Shown: positions 16,886 to 26,197 of the stretch, piece after piece | How positions within the stretch are numbered: position 1 is the stretch's first letter | Layout: every line of letters begins with the position of its first letter | Source: JAYEIA01 sp964472505 | Lineage (GTDB): Bacteria; Bacteroidota; Bacteroidia; Bacteroidales; JAADGE01 | Assembly (NCBI GenBank): GCA_964472505.1 | Contig: CAYYQW010000037.1 | Coordinates: 1 to 36,604 of the forward strand | DNA: 36,604 bases | Direction: 5' to 3' | The notes under the pieces: model-generated | Databases searched by the model: none | What the model was told of the DNA's origin: nothing | The model's input: the letters and a program-made list of their open reading frames with translations, nothing else | Program-made: the position numbers and the translations under genes

Positions 16886-17950
16886 ATGAAAAGGATATTA
16901 TACAATATTTATAAAGTATTTGAATTTGCATTTACTAATAAAAATAAGGTTTACTTTCATGGTAAAGAAAAGAAGTCAATCGTTAAATTTATTGATCAGA
17001 TTAAATGGTTGTTAAATGAACATCAATTTAATAATTATTATTACTGCTATGGTTTAAATTTAAAGGGAATTTATCAAACAGACTATTTAGGAAAACGGAA
17101 ATTTAGTAAAATATCTCAAAATTATAATAAGAAAATAATTAGAAAATATGGGTTAACTGAGAATGCTTCAATACTAACTAAAGACAAGTTTTATGCAGCA
17201 TCCATTTTAAAAAACCAGGGGATTCCTGTTATCAAGAATTTGGGATTAATTAGTAATGGCAAAATATTAGTATCAAGTGGTTCTATCTTTCCAATTGAGA
17301 AGGTTTTTACCCAATTTTCTTTACCATTATTAATAAAAAATACATTATTAGAGTATAATGAAGGGATTTTAATTATTGAGAATAACACTAAAGGAGAATA
17401 TCTCGTTAATGGTGAAGTATGTAATTTTAAAGAAATATTATATAAAATAAGTACAGGTAATTGGGTGATTCAAAATCCCGAAGCTTCAAGTAGTGCGATA
17501 AGAAAAATTAATAATAGCGCTCTAAACACAACACGCATTGTTACTATTATTAAAAATGAAAATCCTGAATACATTGGAGGTTTTCAAGCCTTTGCTACAG
17601 AGCAACAGAGAACAGATAGCTGGGGAAAAGGAGCTATTTATGTCGGATTTGACCATGAGAGAGAAATCCTAAAGAAGAATGGATTTTATCACCCAAATGT
17701 AACTAATCATAGTGTTGTGAACAAACATCCAAATAGTGATGTGGTTTTTGATGGATATAAAATTGATGGGCTACATGAGGCTGTGAAACTATGTAAAAAT
17801 GCTCATATGCTTTTTTACTATACACCTATAATCGGCTGGGATGTTGCCATCACCGATGAAGGCCCAAAAATACTCGAAGCTAACGAAAAACCCGGAATGA
17901 ATGCTGTGCAGGCAATAAATTCTAATATTAAGAAGAAACTAATACTATGA
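16886..17950 (+). CDS. sugar-transfer-associated ATP-grasp protein (ATPgrasp_ST), first copy
   Basis: A protein of about 354 residues that fits the sugar-transfer-associated ATP-grasp family (PF14397). The C-terminal part has IIGWDVAITDEGPKILEANEKPG, with the metal-binding Glu and Asn of the ATP-grasp fold, and TKDKFYAASILKNQGIPVI precedes the ATP-binding lobe. Members occur next to glycosyltransferases in exopolysaccharide loci; their chemistry is unproven, but the fold forms acyl-phosphates and ligates them to amines. The ATG at 16886 is preferred over the TTG at 16880. The next gene overlaps by four bases (ATGA). It is one of five ATP-grasp proteins in the operon. Confidence 0.82.
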   Translation: MKRILYNIYKVFEFAFTNKNKVYFHGKEKKSIVKFIDQIKWLLNEHQFNNYYYCYGLNLKGIYQTDYLGKRKFSKISQNYNKKIIRKYGLTENASILTKDKFYAASILKNQGIPVIKNLGLISNGKILVSSGSIFPIEKVFTQFSLPLLIKNTLLEYNEGILIIENNTKGEYLVNGEVCNFKEILYKISTGNWVIQNPEASSSAIRKINNSALNTTRIVTIIKNENPEYIGGFQAFATEQQRTDSWGKGAIYVGFDHEREILKKNGFYHPNVTNHSVVNKHPNSDVVFDGYKIDGLHEAVKLCKNAHMLFYYTPIIGWDVAITDEGPKILEANEKPGMNAVQAINSNIKKKLIL

Positions 17951-18969
17951 AAAATATATTACCTCAAGTAAGTATAGTGGTAATTGGGCATAATGAAGGT
18001 GAAAATCTTGACGAATGTTTTAAGGCTATTAATAACTTGAATTATCCGATTGAAAAAAAGGAGATTATTTTTGTTGATTCTAAGTCAAAAGACAATAGTA
18101 TTGAAATCGCAGGAAAATACACAAAGAATATTTATAGAGTTGGTGCTATATGGCCAACTGCTGGCGAAGCGTTTAATAAAGGGATCAAAGAATCGACTAG
18201 TGATTATGTTCATATAACATCCGGCGACATTTTTTTGGATAAAGACTATTTGATGAAGGCAATTGATTTACTCACCAAAAATGAATCAATTCAAGCGGTA
18301 ACCGGTTACTTTGAGGAGAAAAACCCTTCAGGTTTTAATAAACTTATTGGTTTCAGAAGGGAGGAGGATAATATTGATGAAGGGAAATTTGTTGAAACTC
18401 CCAATGGCGGAACTTTTAAAAAACATGCATTAATTGAAGTAAATGGTTATGATGAAAGGATAAAAAAAGGACAAGAAACTGAATTTGGAAAACGATTCCA
18501 TAAGGCCGGATTTAAAATCTGGCACATGCCTATTAGGCAGGGTTATCACGATTTTGGGCTAAATAGTATATTTGATTTAATAAAAAGAAATATAAATAAT
18601 GGAAAATCTTCAGGACACCTATTTTTCCTTTCTTTTAAAGAAAAAAATAATGGATTTTTCATGCAGAGTAGAAAGTCTGTTTTGAAATTAATTACAATTA
18701 ATTCTGTTTTATTAATGGGAATCTTTTTGCACATAGTTAATTACTATATTTCACTAAGCATTATTCTTGCCTATTTGCTGTATTATCCCCTTAAGGTCTT
18801 ATTTAGAAGGGGGTATTCAAAAAATTATAAAAAATATAAATTATTAATGGGATATATGTCATTTTTTACCTTCTTGGGTGTACTTATTTTCTATATTATC
18901 CTAATAATATCGAATTTAAAAGGTTATTCCCTATCTGGTAAACGAAAAGGGATATCATTCATAGAATAA
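17947..18969 (+). CDS. glycosyltransferase family 2 protein with C-terminal membrane helices
   Basis: A 340-residue GT-A-fold enzyme. The N-terminus SIVVIGHNEGENLDECF (9-25), the nucleotide-binding IIFVDSKSKDNS (40-51) and the putative metal site SGDIFLD (92-98) fit GT2. NGYDERIKKGQETEFGKRF is the usual acceptor/catalytic region. The canonical DxD is altered: D94 is followed by I and F. Two or three hydrophobic helices after residue 235 anchor it in the inner membrane. It overlaps the ATP-grasp gene before it by four bases. It would add one sugar to the lipid-linked repeat unit; donor and acceptor are unknown. Confidence 0.87.
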   Translation: MKNILPQVSIVVIGHNEGENLDECFKAINNLNYPIEKKEIIFVDSKSKDNSIEIAGKYTKNIYRVGAIWPTAGEAFNKGIKESTSDYVHITSGDIFLDKDYLMKAIDLLTKNESIQAVTGYFEEKNPSGFNKLIGFRREEDNIDEGKFVETPNGGTFKKHALIEVNGYDERIKKGQETEFGKRFHKAGFKIWHMPIRQGYHDFGLNSIFDLIKRNINNGKSSGHLFFLSFKEKNNGFFMQSRKSVLKLITINSVLLMGIFLHIVNYYISLSIILAYLLYYPLKVLFRRGYSKNYKKYKLLMGYMSFFTFLGVLIFYIILIISNLKGYSLSGKRKGISFIE

Positions 18970-18976
18970 ATATCTT

Positions 18977-20089
18977 ATGAAATTTCTTTTTACAGGCGAC
19001 ACCGCCTTAGTAGGTTCAGCAGAAAGTACGAAAAGCAAGAGTTACAGCTTGAAAATTTCAGAGGAGGTTAAAAAGCTGTTTGGAAAGGATGTATTTTCAG
19101 TTGTAAACCTGGAAGCGCCTTTAACCCATTCAGAAAAGACCATTCCCAAAACAGGCCCAAATATCAAATCAAACCCTGAAAGCATACAGTTATTAAAAGA
19201 TTTGAATATAGATTTAGCTTGTCTGTCCAATAACCATATAAGAGATTATGGGGATCGGGGAGTAAGCGATACAATAAAACATTGTCAAGAGAATAATATT
19301 GATACAGTGGGAGCAGGAGGGAATTTGCAGGAAGCTGCAAAACCTTTTATTTTTAATAAGGAAGGGCAGTCATTTGCCATATTAAATTTTTCAGAACAAG
19401 AATACAATACAGTTACAAAAGATGGAGCCGGAAGCAACCCTGACGATGAAATCCACATTTGGCGATCTATTCATGAATTAAGAGGGAATGTTGATGCCAT
19501 AATTGTTATAATGCATGGGGGAAAAGAGATGTACCCTTACCCAACACCCGAACAAATGAAACTCTATAGGTTTATTATTGATATTGGAGTTGATATTGTT
19601 ATTGGTCATCATAGCCATGTGATAGGGGGATATGAGTTTTATAATGATAAGCCGATTATTTATTCATTGGGGAATTTTATTTTTGATGAAGAAGGCAACC
19701 AAGATGCCTGGTATAATGGTGCAATTGCAGAAGTTGAATTCTCCGACAAAGAAATTAAGAAGCTCAATGTTTTTAAAACTTCCCTTAGGAAAAGTAATTT
19801 AGAGATTGTAGATGAACAAGATTTATTTACAAAATCAGAAACAGGCTTCTTTCATCAAGTTTTAGAAGAAGATGTACAACAAAACTGGTATAAACTAATT
19901 CATCAGCATATCCATTCTGCCCCGAAATCATTATTGAATTTTGGATTATTGAGAAGGATTTTATGGAAAATGGGATATAAAAAATTGAATGAACAAGACG
20001 AAAGAAGATTGATGATTTTGGGGAATCGATTAAGATGTAGAACACATAGAGAGTTTTATAAAAGCATTATTGATAGAAATAATACATAA
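18977..20089 (+). CDS. CapA-family protein without signal peptide
   Basis: A 370-residue CapA/PGA_cap protein. Family motifs are FTGDTAL (5-11), VNLEAPL (43-49), LSNNHIRDYG (83-92), MHGGKEMYP (179-187), GHHSHV (210-215) and YSLGNF (229-234). Unlike the lipoprotein paralogue at 217-1407, this protein begins directly with the first strand of the fold, with no signal peptide or membrane anchor, so it is probably cytoplasmic. The usual HWG after the third strand is HGG here. It sits between a glycosyltransferase and an ATP-grasp gene; a phosphoesterase or hydrolase role in repeat-unit assembly is possible but not shown. Confidence 0.87.
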   Translation: MKFLFTGDTALVGSAESTKSKSYSLKISEEVKKLFGKDVFSVVNLEAPLTHSEKTIPKTGPNIKSNPESIQLLKDLNIDLACLSNNHIRDYGDRGVSDTIKHCQENNIDTVGAGGNLQEAAKPFIFNKEGQSFAILNFSEQEYNTVTKDGAGSNPDDEIHIWRSIHELRGNVDAIIVIMHGGKEMYPYPTPEQMKLYRFIIDIGVDIVIGHHSHVIGGYEFYNDKPIIYSLGNFIFDEEGNQDAWYNGAIAEVEFSDKEIKKLNVFKTSLRKSNLEIVDEQDLFTKSETGFFHQVLEEDVQQNWYKLIHQHIHSAPKSLLNFGLLRRILWKMGYKKLNEQDERRLMILGNRLRCRTHREFYKSIIDRNNT

Positions 20090-20093
20090 AAAG

Positions 20094-21176
20094 ATGAAAG
20101 TAGGAATTTTAAAACCTTTTAGGGGAACACATAGATCAATGATTTCTGTTTATAAGCAGATATTGGATTATAATGCCATACCGTATGTAGATCTGGATAT
20201 AAATAATCCAGACTTTTGGGGTCAAGTGAAATCTTGTGATCTTTTTCTGGCAAAGTTTGCCCAGACAGATGACGATCTAAAGTTAATGGCACAAATATTA
20301 CCTGTAATAAATTCTTTTCTAAAAATAAACAGTTTTCCAAATTATAATACAGCCTGGCATTATGATGATAAAGTGAAACAAGATTACCTGCTTAGGCAGT
20401 TCAATTTCGCAGTTGCGGAAGCTTATATATTTTGGGACAAGATGAAAGCTTTAAATTGGGCTGAAAACACCAAATACCCGGTTGTATTTAAATTAAAAGG
20501 AGGCTCCGGTTCTGCAAATGTAACTTTAGTCAAAAATAAACGCCACGCAAAAAAATTAATTCGAAAATCCTTTGGTAAAGGAATTCATCCACATTGGTAT
20601 GATATTAATGGCAAATTAAAAGCATATAATTATAATTTAACGAAAATTTCAAAATACTTCCTTAAACCCTATTACAAAAAATATGTGAAAGATGTTAATG
20701 CATTTGCGAATTATACAAGGCATAAAAATTATGTGTATTTCCAAAAATTTATGCCTGAAAATGAATACGACACTCGTGTAGCCATACTTGGTGAAAGGGC
20801 ATGGGCTTTTAAACGGTTTAACCGGAAAAATGATTTTAGAGCCAGTGGAAGTAATAATTACGATACAAGAAGAGATGAAATAGATATGCGGATGGTTGAA
20901 ATTGCCTTTGAAGTTTCTGAGAAATTAGGATTTCAATCCATGGCGTATGACTTTGTTTATGATGAGAATAGAAAACCGGTAATAGTTGAAATTAGTTATA
21001 CGTATGGCGATTATCCTGAGTTTTCTACCGGATATTGGGATACGGAATTAAATTGGCATGATGGCCACTATGTTCCGGAGTACCTTGAATTAGTGGATGC
21101 ATTAAATATGCCTGAACTCAAACAGCCGGATATAGAATTATATTCACCCTACAAAAAAGCTTCAATACTCGAGTAA
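20094..21176 (+). CDS. ATP-grasp domain protein (RimK-like)
   Basis: A protein of 360 residues from the ATG at 20094, four bases after the CapA-like gene's stop. It has an N-terminal alpha/beta domain (KVGILKPFRGTHRSMIS), the ATP-binding lobe YPVVFKLKGGSGSANVTLV and the metal-binding end MAYDFVYDENRKPVIVEISY. The lysine and glycine-rich loop and the terminal glutamate of ATP-grasp are intact. The arrangement resembles carboxylate-amine ligases such as RimK. The substrate is unknown. An in-frame TTG-type start upstream would overlap the previous gene, so I did not use it. Confidence 0.8.
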   Translation: MKVGILKPFRGTHRSMISVYKQILDYNAIPYVDLDINNPDFWGQVKSCDLFLAKFAQTDDDLKLMAQILPVINSFLKINSFPNYNTAWHYDDKVKQDYLLRQFNFAVAEAYIFWDKMKALNWAENTKYPVVFKLKGGSGSANVTLVKNKRHAKKLIRKSFGKGIHPHWYDINGKLKAYNYNLTKISKYFLKPYYKKYVKDVNAFANYTRHKNYVYFQKFMPENEYDTRVAILGERAWAFKRFNRKNDFRASGSNNYDTRRDEIDMRMVEIAFEVSEKLGFQSMAYDFVYDENRKPVIVEISYTYGDYPEFSTGYWDTELNWHDGHYVPEYLELVDALNMPELKQPDIELYSPYKKASILE

Positions 21177-21179
21177 AAC

Positions 21180-22262
21180 ATGGCAATTAAAACCCTCCAC
21201 CTCATCTCCTCCCTCACCCGAGGCGGCCGCGAACGCCAGCTTGCTACGATTGTTGCGAATACGGATATGACAAATTATCCGACGAAAATTATATACTTTA
21301 ACAAAAAGCAGCATTCCTATATTGATGAATATGACCTAAATGATTATTCAATTCAAATAAAAGAAACAGGGAAACTGAAAAGACTGAAAAAGCTGCTCCG
21401 GGTTTTGAAAAAGGAAAAGCCGGATGTGGTTTATACATGGGGAAATGGGGAGTCTTTAAGCATTTTATTGCTTAGCCCTTTTCATCGTTTTAAGTTTATC
21501 AATGGTTCTATCCGTCATGGAATACGCTCTAAGAAATTTTCCCATTATTTCAGAACATTAGTTTTACACTTAAGCCCGAATATTGTGGCCAATTCAAAGG
21601 CAGGGTTAAAAGCCAACAACTTGCGCAGAGGAAAAATGCTTTACAACGGTATTGAAGACAAGTTTTTAGAGCCTTTAAACAACAAATTGGAAATAAGAAA
21701 TAAATTAACAGGAATCCCTGAAAATACTCCCCTGTTAATCTCAGTGGCCAACCTGGTTCCTTACAAAGATTATTTTTCAATCTTGGCCGCATTGAAAAGC
21801 TTTAAGGAAGCCGGCCATGACTTTTATTATCTGGTTTTGGGTGACGGTCCGATGAGAGAAGAAATCGAGCAAACAATTTCAGCATATAATCTCAATCAAA
21901 ATATCCGAATCGTAGGCAATGTGGAAAATGTAGCAGATTATTTAAAAATCAGCGATATTTTTATTCACTCTTCCAAAGGCGAAGGTTGTTCCAACGCCAT
22001 ACTGGAAGCTATGGCAGCCGGACTGCCTGTTGTGGCATCTGATACGGGAGGAACTTCAGAAATTACGGATAATACAAATAGCATCCTTTTCCACTATAAA
22101 AATGTGGAAGAATTAAAAAATGGTATTTTGTACTATTTGCAAAATAACCATGCCCGCGATAAAGCAGGTAAGCGATCTAAACAAATCATTTATGAAAGGT
22201 TTACCACTCAGCGAATGATGGAGGTTTATTACAAAATAATGAATACGATTACCAAACATTAA
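21180..22262 (+). CDS. glycosyltransferase family 4 protein
   Basis: A 360-residue GT-B enzyme. The N-terminal LHLISSLTRGGRERQL is the acceptor-side glycine-rich loop, VANLVPYKDYFSILAAL begins the C-terminal Rossmann domain, and EGCSNAILE (268-276) is the E-x7-E motif of retaining GT4 enzymes, followed by AMAAGLPVVASDTGG. No membrane segment is seen, so it acts on the cytoplasmic face. It starts four bases after the ATP-grasp gene. The first 70 bases are noticeably richer in GC than the rest of the gene. Confidence 0.92.
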   Translation: MAIKTLHLISSLTRGGRERQLATIVANTDMTNYPTKIIYFNKKQHSYIDEYDLNDYSIQIKETGKLKRLKKLLRVLKKEKPDVVYTWGNGESLSILLLSPFHRFKFINGSIRHGIRSKKFSHYFRTLVLHLSPNIVANSKAGLKANNLRRGKMLYNGIEDKFLEPLNNKLEIRNKLTGIPENTPLLISVANLVPYKDYFSILAALKSFKEAGHDFYYLVLGDGPMREEIEQTISAYNLNQNIRIVGNVENVADYLKISDIFIHSSKGEGCSNAILEAMAAGLPVVASDTGGTSEITDNTNSILFHYKNVEELKNGILYYLQNNHARDKAGKRSKQIIYERFTTQRMMEVYYKIMNTITKH

Positions 22263-22280
22263 TTTTTCAGCGACTTTATT

Positions 22281-23288
22281 ATGATTTATAAATTATACAA
22301 TAAATTACCTGTTAGCCTAAAAAGTAAGATATCCAGGGTTAATTATTCGGTTTCCGGAAAACCCAAAGTCAATACCTGGACAAATCTGGAAAAAAAATTT
22401 CCCGGTACATATAAAGGAGGCTTGATTATTAGTGCTGATTTTGAATTAGGGTGGGCTGTAAGATATTCGAAACATCCAAAAGATCCCGAAGAGTTTGGAA
22501 TTAGAGAGCGTAAGAATATACCTGTTATATTAAATCATATAGAAAAATATCAAATTCCTGTAAGCTGGTCAACAGTGGGGCATCTTTTTCTGGAGAAATG
22601 TAAAAAAGGAGACCATGACTGGATGCATCGGCTTCCGTACTTTGATGATCACTGGAGATTTCAGGAAGGAGACTGGTTTGATCATGATCCATATTCTAAT
22701 TATAAGGATGCGCCTGCCTGGTATGCACCTGACCTAATAAAGGAGATTTTGGCCTGTAAAACAAAACAAGAAATTGCTTTTCATACATTTTCCCATATAG
22801 ATTGCTCTTATAAAAATTGTCCGATAGAAGTTATAGATGATGAATTCAAAGAGGGAATCAGGATTGCAAAAGAATGGGGGCTTAAATTTCAATCACTAAC
22901 ATTTCCGGGGGGGAAGGCTGGTAATTATGAAACACTTAAAAAATATGGGATTGAGATTGTAAGACAACGATATAAGGATTATGAATTGTCATATCCTTAT
23001 TTAAATGATCATAATATGATTGTAACACCCACAGGTCCGGCTATTACAATTAAATATAAGGAATGGCCTTTAGATTATACAATTTCCATGTACAAAAAGG
23101 CTATAGATAAGGCTTTAAGAACCGGAACTTTTGCGCATTTATGGTTTCATCCTTCACAAAAAAAGGAAGACTTTACAGAATTAATGCCTGCTATTCTTGA
23201 ATATGCTGATAAGAAGAGGAGAGAAGGACAACTATGGGTCACAACAATGGGCAATTTAGCTGATTTTATTAATAAAAATGGCCCGTAA
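22281..23288 (+). CDS. polysaccharide deacetylase family protein (NodB-like)
   Basis: A 335-residue protein with a NodB-type fold. LIISADFELGW (48-58) carries the first catalytic/metal Asp, HTFSHIDCS (168-176) is the H-x3-H metal motif, FPGGKAGN resembles the third motif, and HLWFHPSQ near residue 290 supplies the last histidine. No signal peptide is present, so it would act in the cytoplasm, on nucleotide- or lipid-linked sugars rather than on the finished polymer. Removing an acetyl group would expose an amine, a suitable acceptor for the ligases encoded nearby; this link is inference. Confidence 0.85.
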   Translation: MIYKLYNKLPVSLKSKISRVNYSVSGKPKVNTWTNLEKKFPGTYKGGLIISADFELGWAVRYSKHPKDPEEFGIRERKNIPVILNHIEKYQIPVSWSTVGHLFLEKCKKGDHDWMHRLPYFDDHWRFQEGDWFDHDPYSNYKDAPAWYAPDLIKEILACKTKQEIAFHTFSHIDCSYKNCPIEVIDDEFKEGIRIAKEWGLKFQSLTFPGGKAGNYETLKKYGIEIVRQRYKDYELSYPYLNDHNMIVTPTGPAITIKYKEWPLDYTISMYKKAIDKALRTGTFAHLWFHPSQKKEDFTELMPAILEYADKKRREGQLWVTTMGNLADFINKNGP

Positions 23289-23290
23289 AG

Positions 23291-25042
23291 ATGAGAGAGT
23301 TTCTTTTTTATTATTCAACCGGCAAATTTAATGTCACAAAAAAGACGCATGATTTTTATAAAAAATTATACAATAGTGATATAGATATTATAGAAAAGCA
23401 CGGAAAAAACTGGAGTGTATTAGGTGTTTCAGACAAAAATAATTTTTTGCTTGACAAGAATAAGAAAAGCACAAATTCTTGTACATTAAATTATTTTGTA
23501 GGAACTCCATTGATTGAAAGTTTGGAAAAAAGACGAGCTGAAAGCATATTTGATGCCTTGGCGCACGATGATAATAAGGCTAAGGAAGTTGATGGTGATT
23601 ACTTCTATTTTAATTTCAACTCAAATAATCTTAAAGTCAGAATTGTAACTTCAAAATTAGGGCTTTATCCTTGTTATTATTATAAATCTGGAAATATTTT
23701 TATTATTTCTTCCAGATTATCATTGATAAAATCAATCGTCCCCGAACTCGAAATAGATCATAGTGCAATTGCCCAATTTTGTTTATATAATTATGTAATT
23801 ACTGACAGAACATTTTATAAAAATGTTTATAGTATCCCTTCCGCATCAATTATTAATGTTGATTTGAATACTAAAGAAGTTATCCAAAATTCTTATTGGA
23901 CTATACATGACGAATTAGTAGAAGAGCCTTATAACTTTAAAGATAGTACAAAACTCTTGGATGAAACACTTGACCGTATTATTAAAGAAAAAGTTCAGAG
24001 TAAAAATAAGATTGGAATTTCTTTAACTGGTGGATGGGATGGCAGACTATTGCTTGCTTATGCGTCAAAATACTTAGATAAAAAGCAAATACAACTATAC
24101 TCCTTTGGGACACCAGATGCACCAGATGTTTTTGTTCCAAAAGCAAATGCGAAAAAAATTGGCTATAAATATCTACCCATTGAGTTAAATACTCAGGATT
24201 ATGAGAGTAAAAAGCTTGATTTTGCAGAACGTACCGTATTTTATTCTGATGGCATGCGTTCATTAAAAAGAGGGCATTACTTATATACTATGTGCTTGCT
24301 TAAAAATAAGGTTGAATTAGTTTTATCCGGTATTGGCGGAAGCAATTTATTAAAAAGTGGAAAAATTCATAGTAGCAATGTTTTTAATAAGCGCGTATTA
24401 GAATTGCTATATGCGGATGATTTAAAGCAAGTTATTAAAGATCATTTTGACTATTTGCAACAGGTATTTCCCGAATTATTTAATCAAATGACCTTTTCTG
24501 ATTTTTTACGTTCATTCGAAGAAAAGAGATTTATGGGTATTTTTTCCAAACATGAATTACCAAGTAATAGAATGCTAACTTTTTTAATTAGTGATATTGA
24601 AAGAAAGTATTTTGGGTATGAGCTCATGTCATACAGGCCAATAGTTAATAATTATTCTCCTTTTTTTGATATGAGATTTATTAGGGCGCTTGCTAAAACT
24701 TCTTATTTTGGTGCTTATGGCCGAAATAAATCAAAACTAGCTCCTTTGTTAAATGCGCGACTGTATGCTAAATTGGTAAATAATAACTTCCCTTTACTGG
24801 CAAAGCAAAAAACAGATAGAGGCTTTAGTCTTTTTGATGTTTTATATCCTGTAAGGTTAAGTTTTTTTTACGATTATTATAAAATGAAAAAATACGCAAG
24901 AAAAAAAGGAAGGGATTTCTTTAATAACAAGGATTTGTTGGAAAGTATCGCACGAAAAAATGAAATTCCCGAAATAGCAGGCTTGCCGGAAAATGAAGTG
25001 GTATCTAATTACGCAAGCGTTAAAATGTTTTTAGAAGCATAA
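23291..25042 (+). CDS. asparagine-synthase-like protein without glutaminase cysteine
   Basis: A 583-residue protein with an N-terminal Ntn-like domain (GDYFYFNFNSNNLKVRIVTS, then LGLYPCYYY) and a C-terminal asparagine-synthase/ATP-pyrophosphatase domain. The essential Cys2 of a class II glutaminase is absent: the protein begins MREFLF. The PP-loop, normally SGGxDS, reads SLTGGWDGR (244-252). Such proteins activate a carboxylate with ATP and pass it to an amine other than glutamine-derived ammonia, as in some antibiotic and polysaccharide pathways. It starts two bases after the deacetylase stop. I think it amidates or aminoacylates a sugar acid, but the substrate is unknown. Confidence 0.83.
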   Translation: MREFLFYYSTGKFNVTKKTHDFYKKLYNSDIDIIEKHGKNWSVLGVSDKNNFLLDKNKKSTNSCTLNYFVGTPLIESLEKRRAESIFDALAHDDNKAKEVDGDYFYFNFNSNNLKVRIVTSKLGLYPCYYYKSGNIFIISSRLSLIKSIVPELEIDHSAIAQFCLYNYVITDRTFYKNVYSIPSASIINVDLNTKEVIQNSYWTIHDELVEEPYNFKDSTKLLDETLDRIIKEKVQSKNKIGISLTGGWDGRLLLAYASKYLDKKQIQLYSFGTPDAPDVFVPKANAKKIGYKYLPIELNTQDYESKKLDFAERTVFYSDGMRSLKRGHYLYTMCLLKNKVELVLSGIGGSNLLKSGKIHSSNVFNKRVLELLYADDLKQVIKDHFDYLQQVFPELFNQMTFSDFLRSFEEKRFMGIFSKHELPSNRMLTFLISDIERKYFGYELMSYRPIVNNYSPFFDMRFIRALAKTSYFGAYGRNKSKLAPLLNARLYAKLVNNNFPLLAKQKTDRGFSLFDVLYPVRLSFFYDYYKMKKYARKKGRDFFNNKDLLESIARKNEIPEIAGLPENEVVSNYASVKMFLEA

Positions 25043-25059
25043 TATAAAATCAATAATAA

Positions 25060-26178
25060 TTGAAAAAATTTATAAAAAGAAAGATAAGAAATTATCTGAG
25101 GGCCACTTCTCGCAGGAAGAATAATAGCTTGATTAAGCAAAAACTTGAAGTATTAAAGCAAAGAAAAAGTAAAAAGAGTTTTCCTGTAAATGAAGTTGAA
25201 CCCCTAATAAGGAAATACTCATTTTATAAAAAATCAGACCAATTATATTTAGACTTTTTTTATAGCGTTTCCAATTTTAAAGATCCTAATTTCCTTTCTT
25301 TACCAATCTACTATAATGTCGTTGAACCTGTAATGAATAATATCTCTCAGTTAAAAGGAATAAAAGATAAAAATTTCTTGGACTTGTTATTCCCCGGTGT
25401 AAACACACCTTCAACTATTCTTAGAAAAATGAATGAAGGATATTACGATCAGAATTTTCATCCAGTTCAGCTTACTGAAAATGTTTTAGTTAGTTTGACA
25501 GATTCATGGGAGAAGTTAATTCTAAAACCTGCGAACGAATCAGGAGCGGGAAAATCCATCAAATTATTTAAGAAAAAAGATGAAGTTTTTATAGATAATA
25601 AAGGAAAGAAGCTTAATATGTCTCTATTGAATGATTATCCTGATTTTTTGCTTCAGGAAGCTGTTTGGCAGCATGAGTTTTATAGGAAGTTCAATCCAGA
25701 TTCAAACAATACCATGCGCATTTTAACATATCGCTCAATTAAGGATGAACAAGTCCATATTTTGCACAAATTGTTAAGGGTTGGAGCTAAAGGGAGTTTT
25801 TTAGACCATGATAATAAAGGCGGAATTGCAATAGGGATCTCTCAGGAACATATTCTTAATAATTATGGATTTACCCGGCAAGGAGAAAGACTTAATAAAT
25901 TCAATGAAATTAATTTTCAGGCTATTGAAAAAGTTCCTTTTATTGATAAGATGGAAAATATTTCAAAAGAACTAGCATCAAAAGTTTTTTATGGCCGCAT
26001 ACTGGCATTTGATTTTACAGTAAATCAAAATGGAAATGTTTTATTGCTTGAAATCAATGCTTGGCGCAATGGCATCAGCCAATATCAAATGAACAATGGT
26101 TCTGTATTTGGCAGTTTTACTAAAGAAGTTTTAGATTTCTGCGAAAACAAGGAATATAATCATATAATAGTTGTGTAA
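25060..26178 (+). CDS. sugar-transfer-associated ATP-grasp protein (ATPgrasp_ST), second copy
   Basis: A 372-residue protein of the PF14397 type with a basic N-terminus. The ATP-binding loop is LILKPANESGAGKSIKLF, the central strand EAVWQHEFYRKFNPDSNNTM contains the usual arginine-rich acceptor region, and GRILAFDFTVNQNGNVLLLE with the following INAWRNG is the metal site. The start is a TTG at 25060: the codon before it is a stop and no ATG lies in the first 100 residues in a suitable place. It differs strongly from the first ATPgrasp_ST gene (16886-17950), so it is not a recent duplicate. Confidence 0.83.
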   Translation: MKKFIKRKIRNYLRATSRRKNNSLIKQKLEVLKQRKSKKSFPVNEVEPLIRKYSFYKKSDQLYLDFFYSVSNFKDPNFLSLPIYYNVVEPVMNNISQLKGIKDKNFLDLLFPGVNTPSTILRKMNEGYYDQNFHPVQLTENVLVSLTDSWEKLILKPANESGAGKSIKLFKKKDEVFIDNKGKKLNMSLLNDYPDFLLQEAVWQHEFYRKFNPDSNNTMRILTYRSIKDEQVHILHKLLRVGAKGSFLDHDNKGGIAIGISQEHILNNYGFTRQGERLNKFNEINFQAIEKVPFIDKMENISKELASKVFYGRILAFDFTVNQNGNVLLLEINAWRNGISQYQMNNGSVFGSFTKEVLDFCENKEYNHIIVV

Positions 26179-26197
26179 GTTATAAAGGTAGTTGTCT

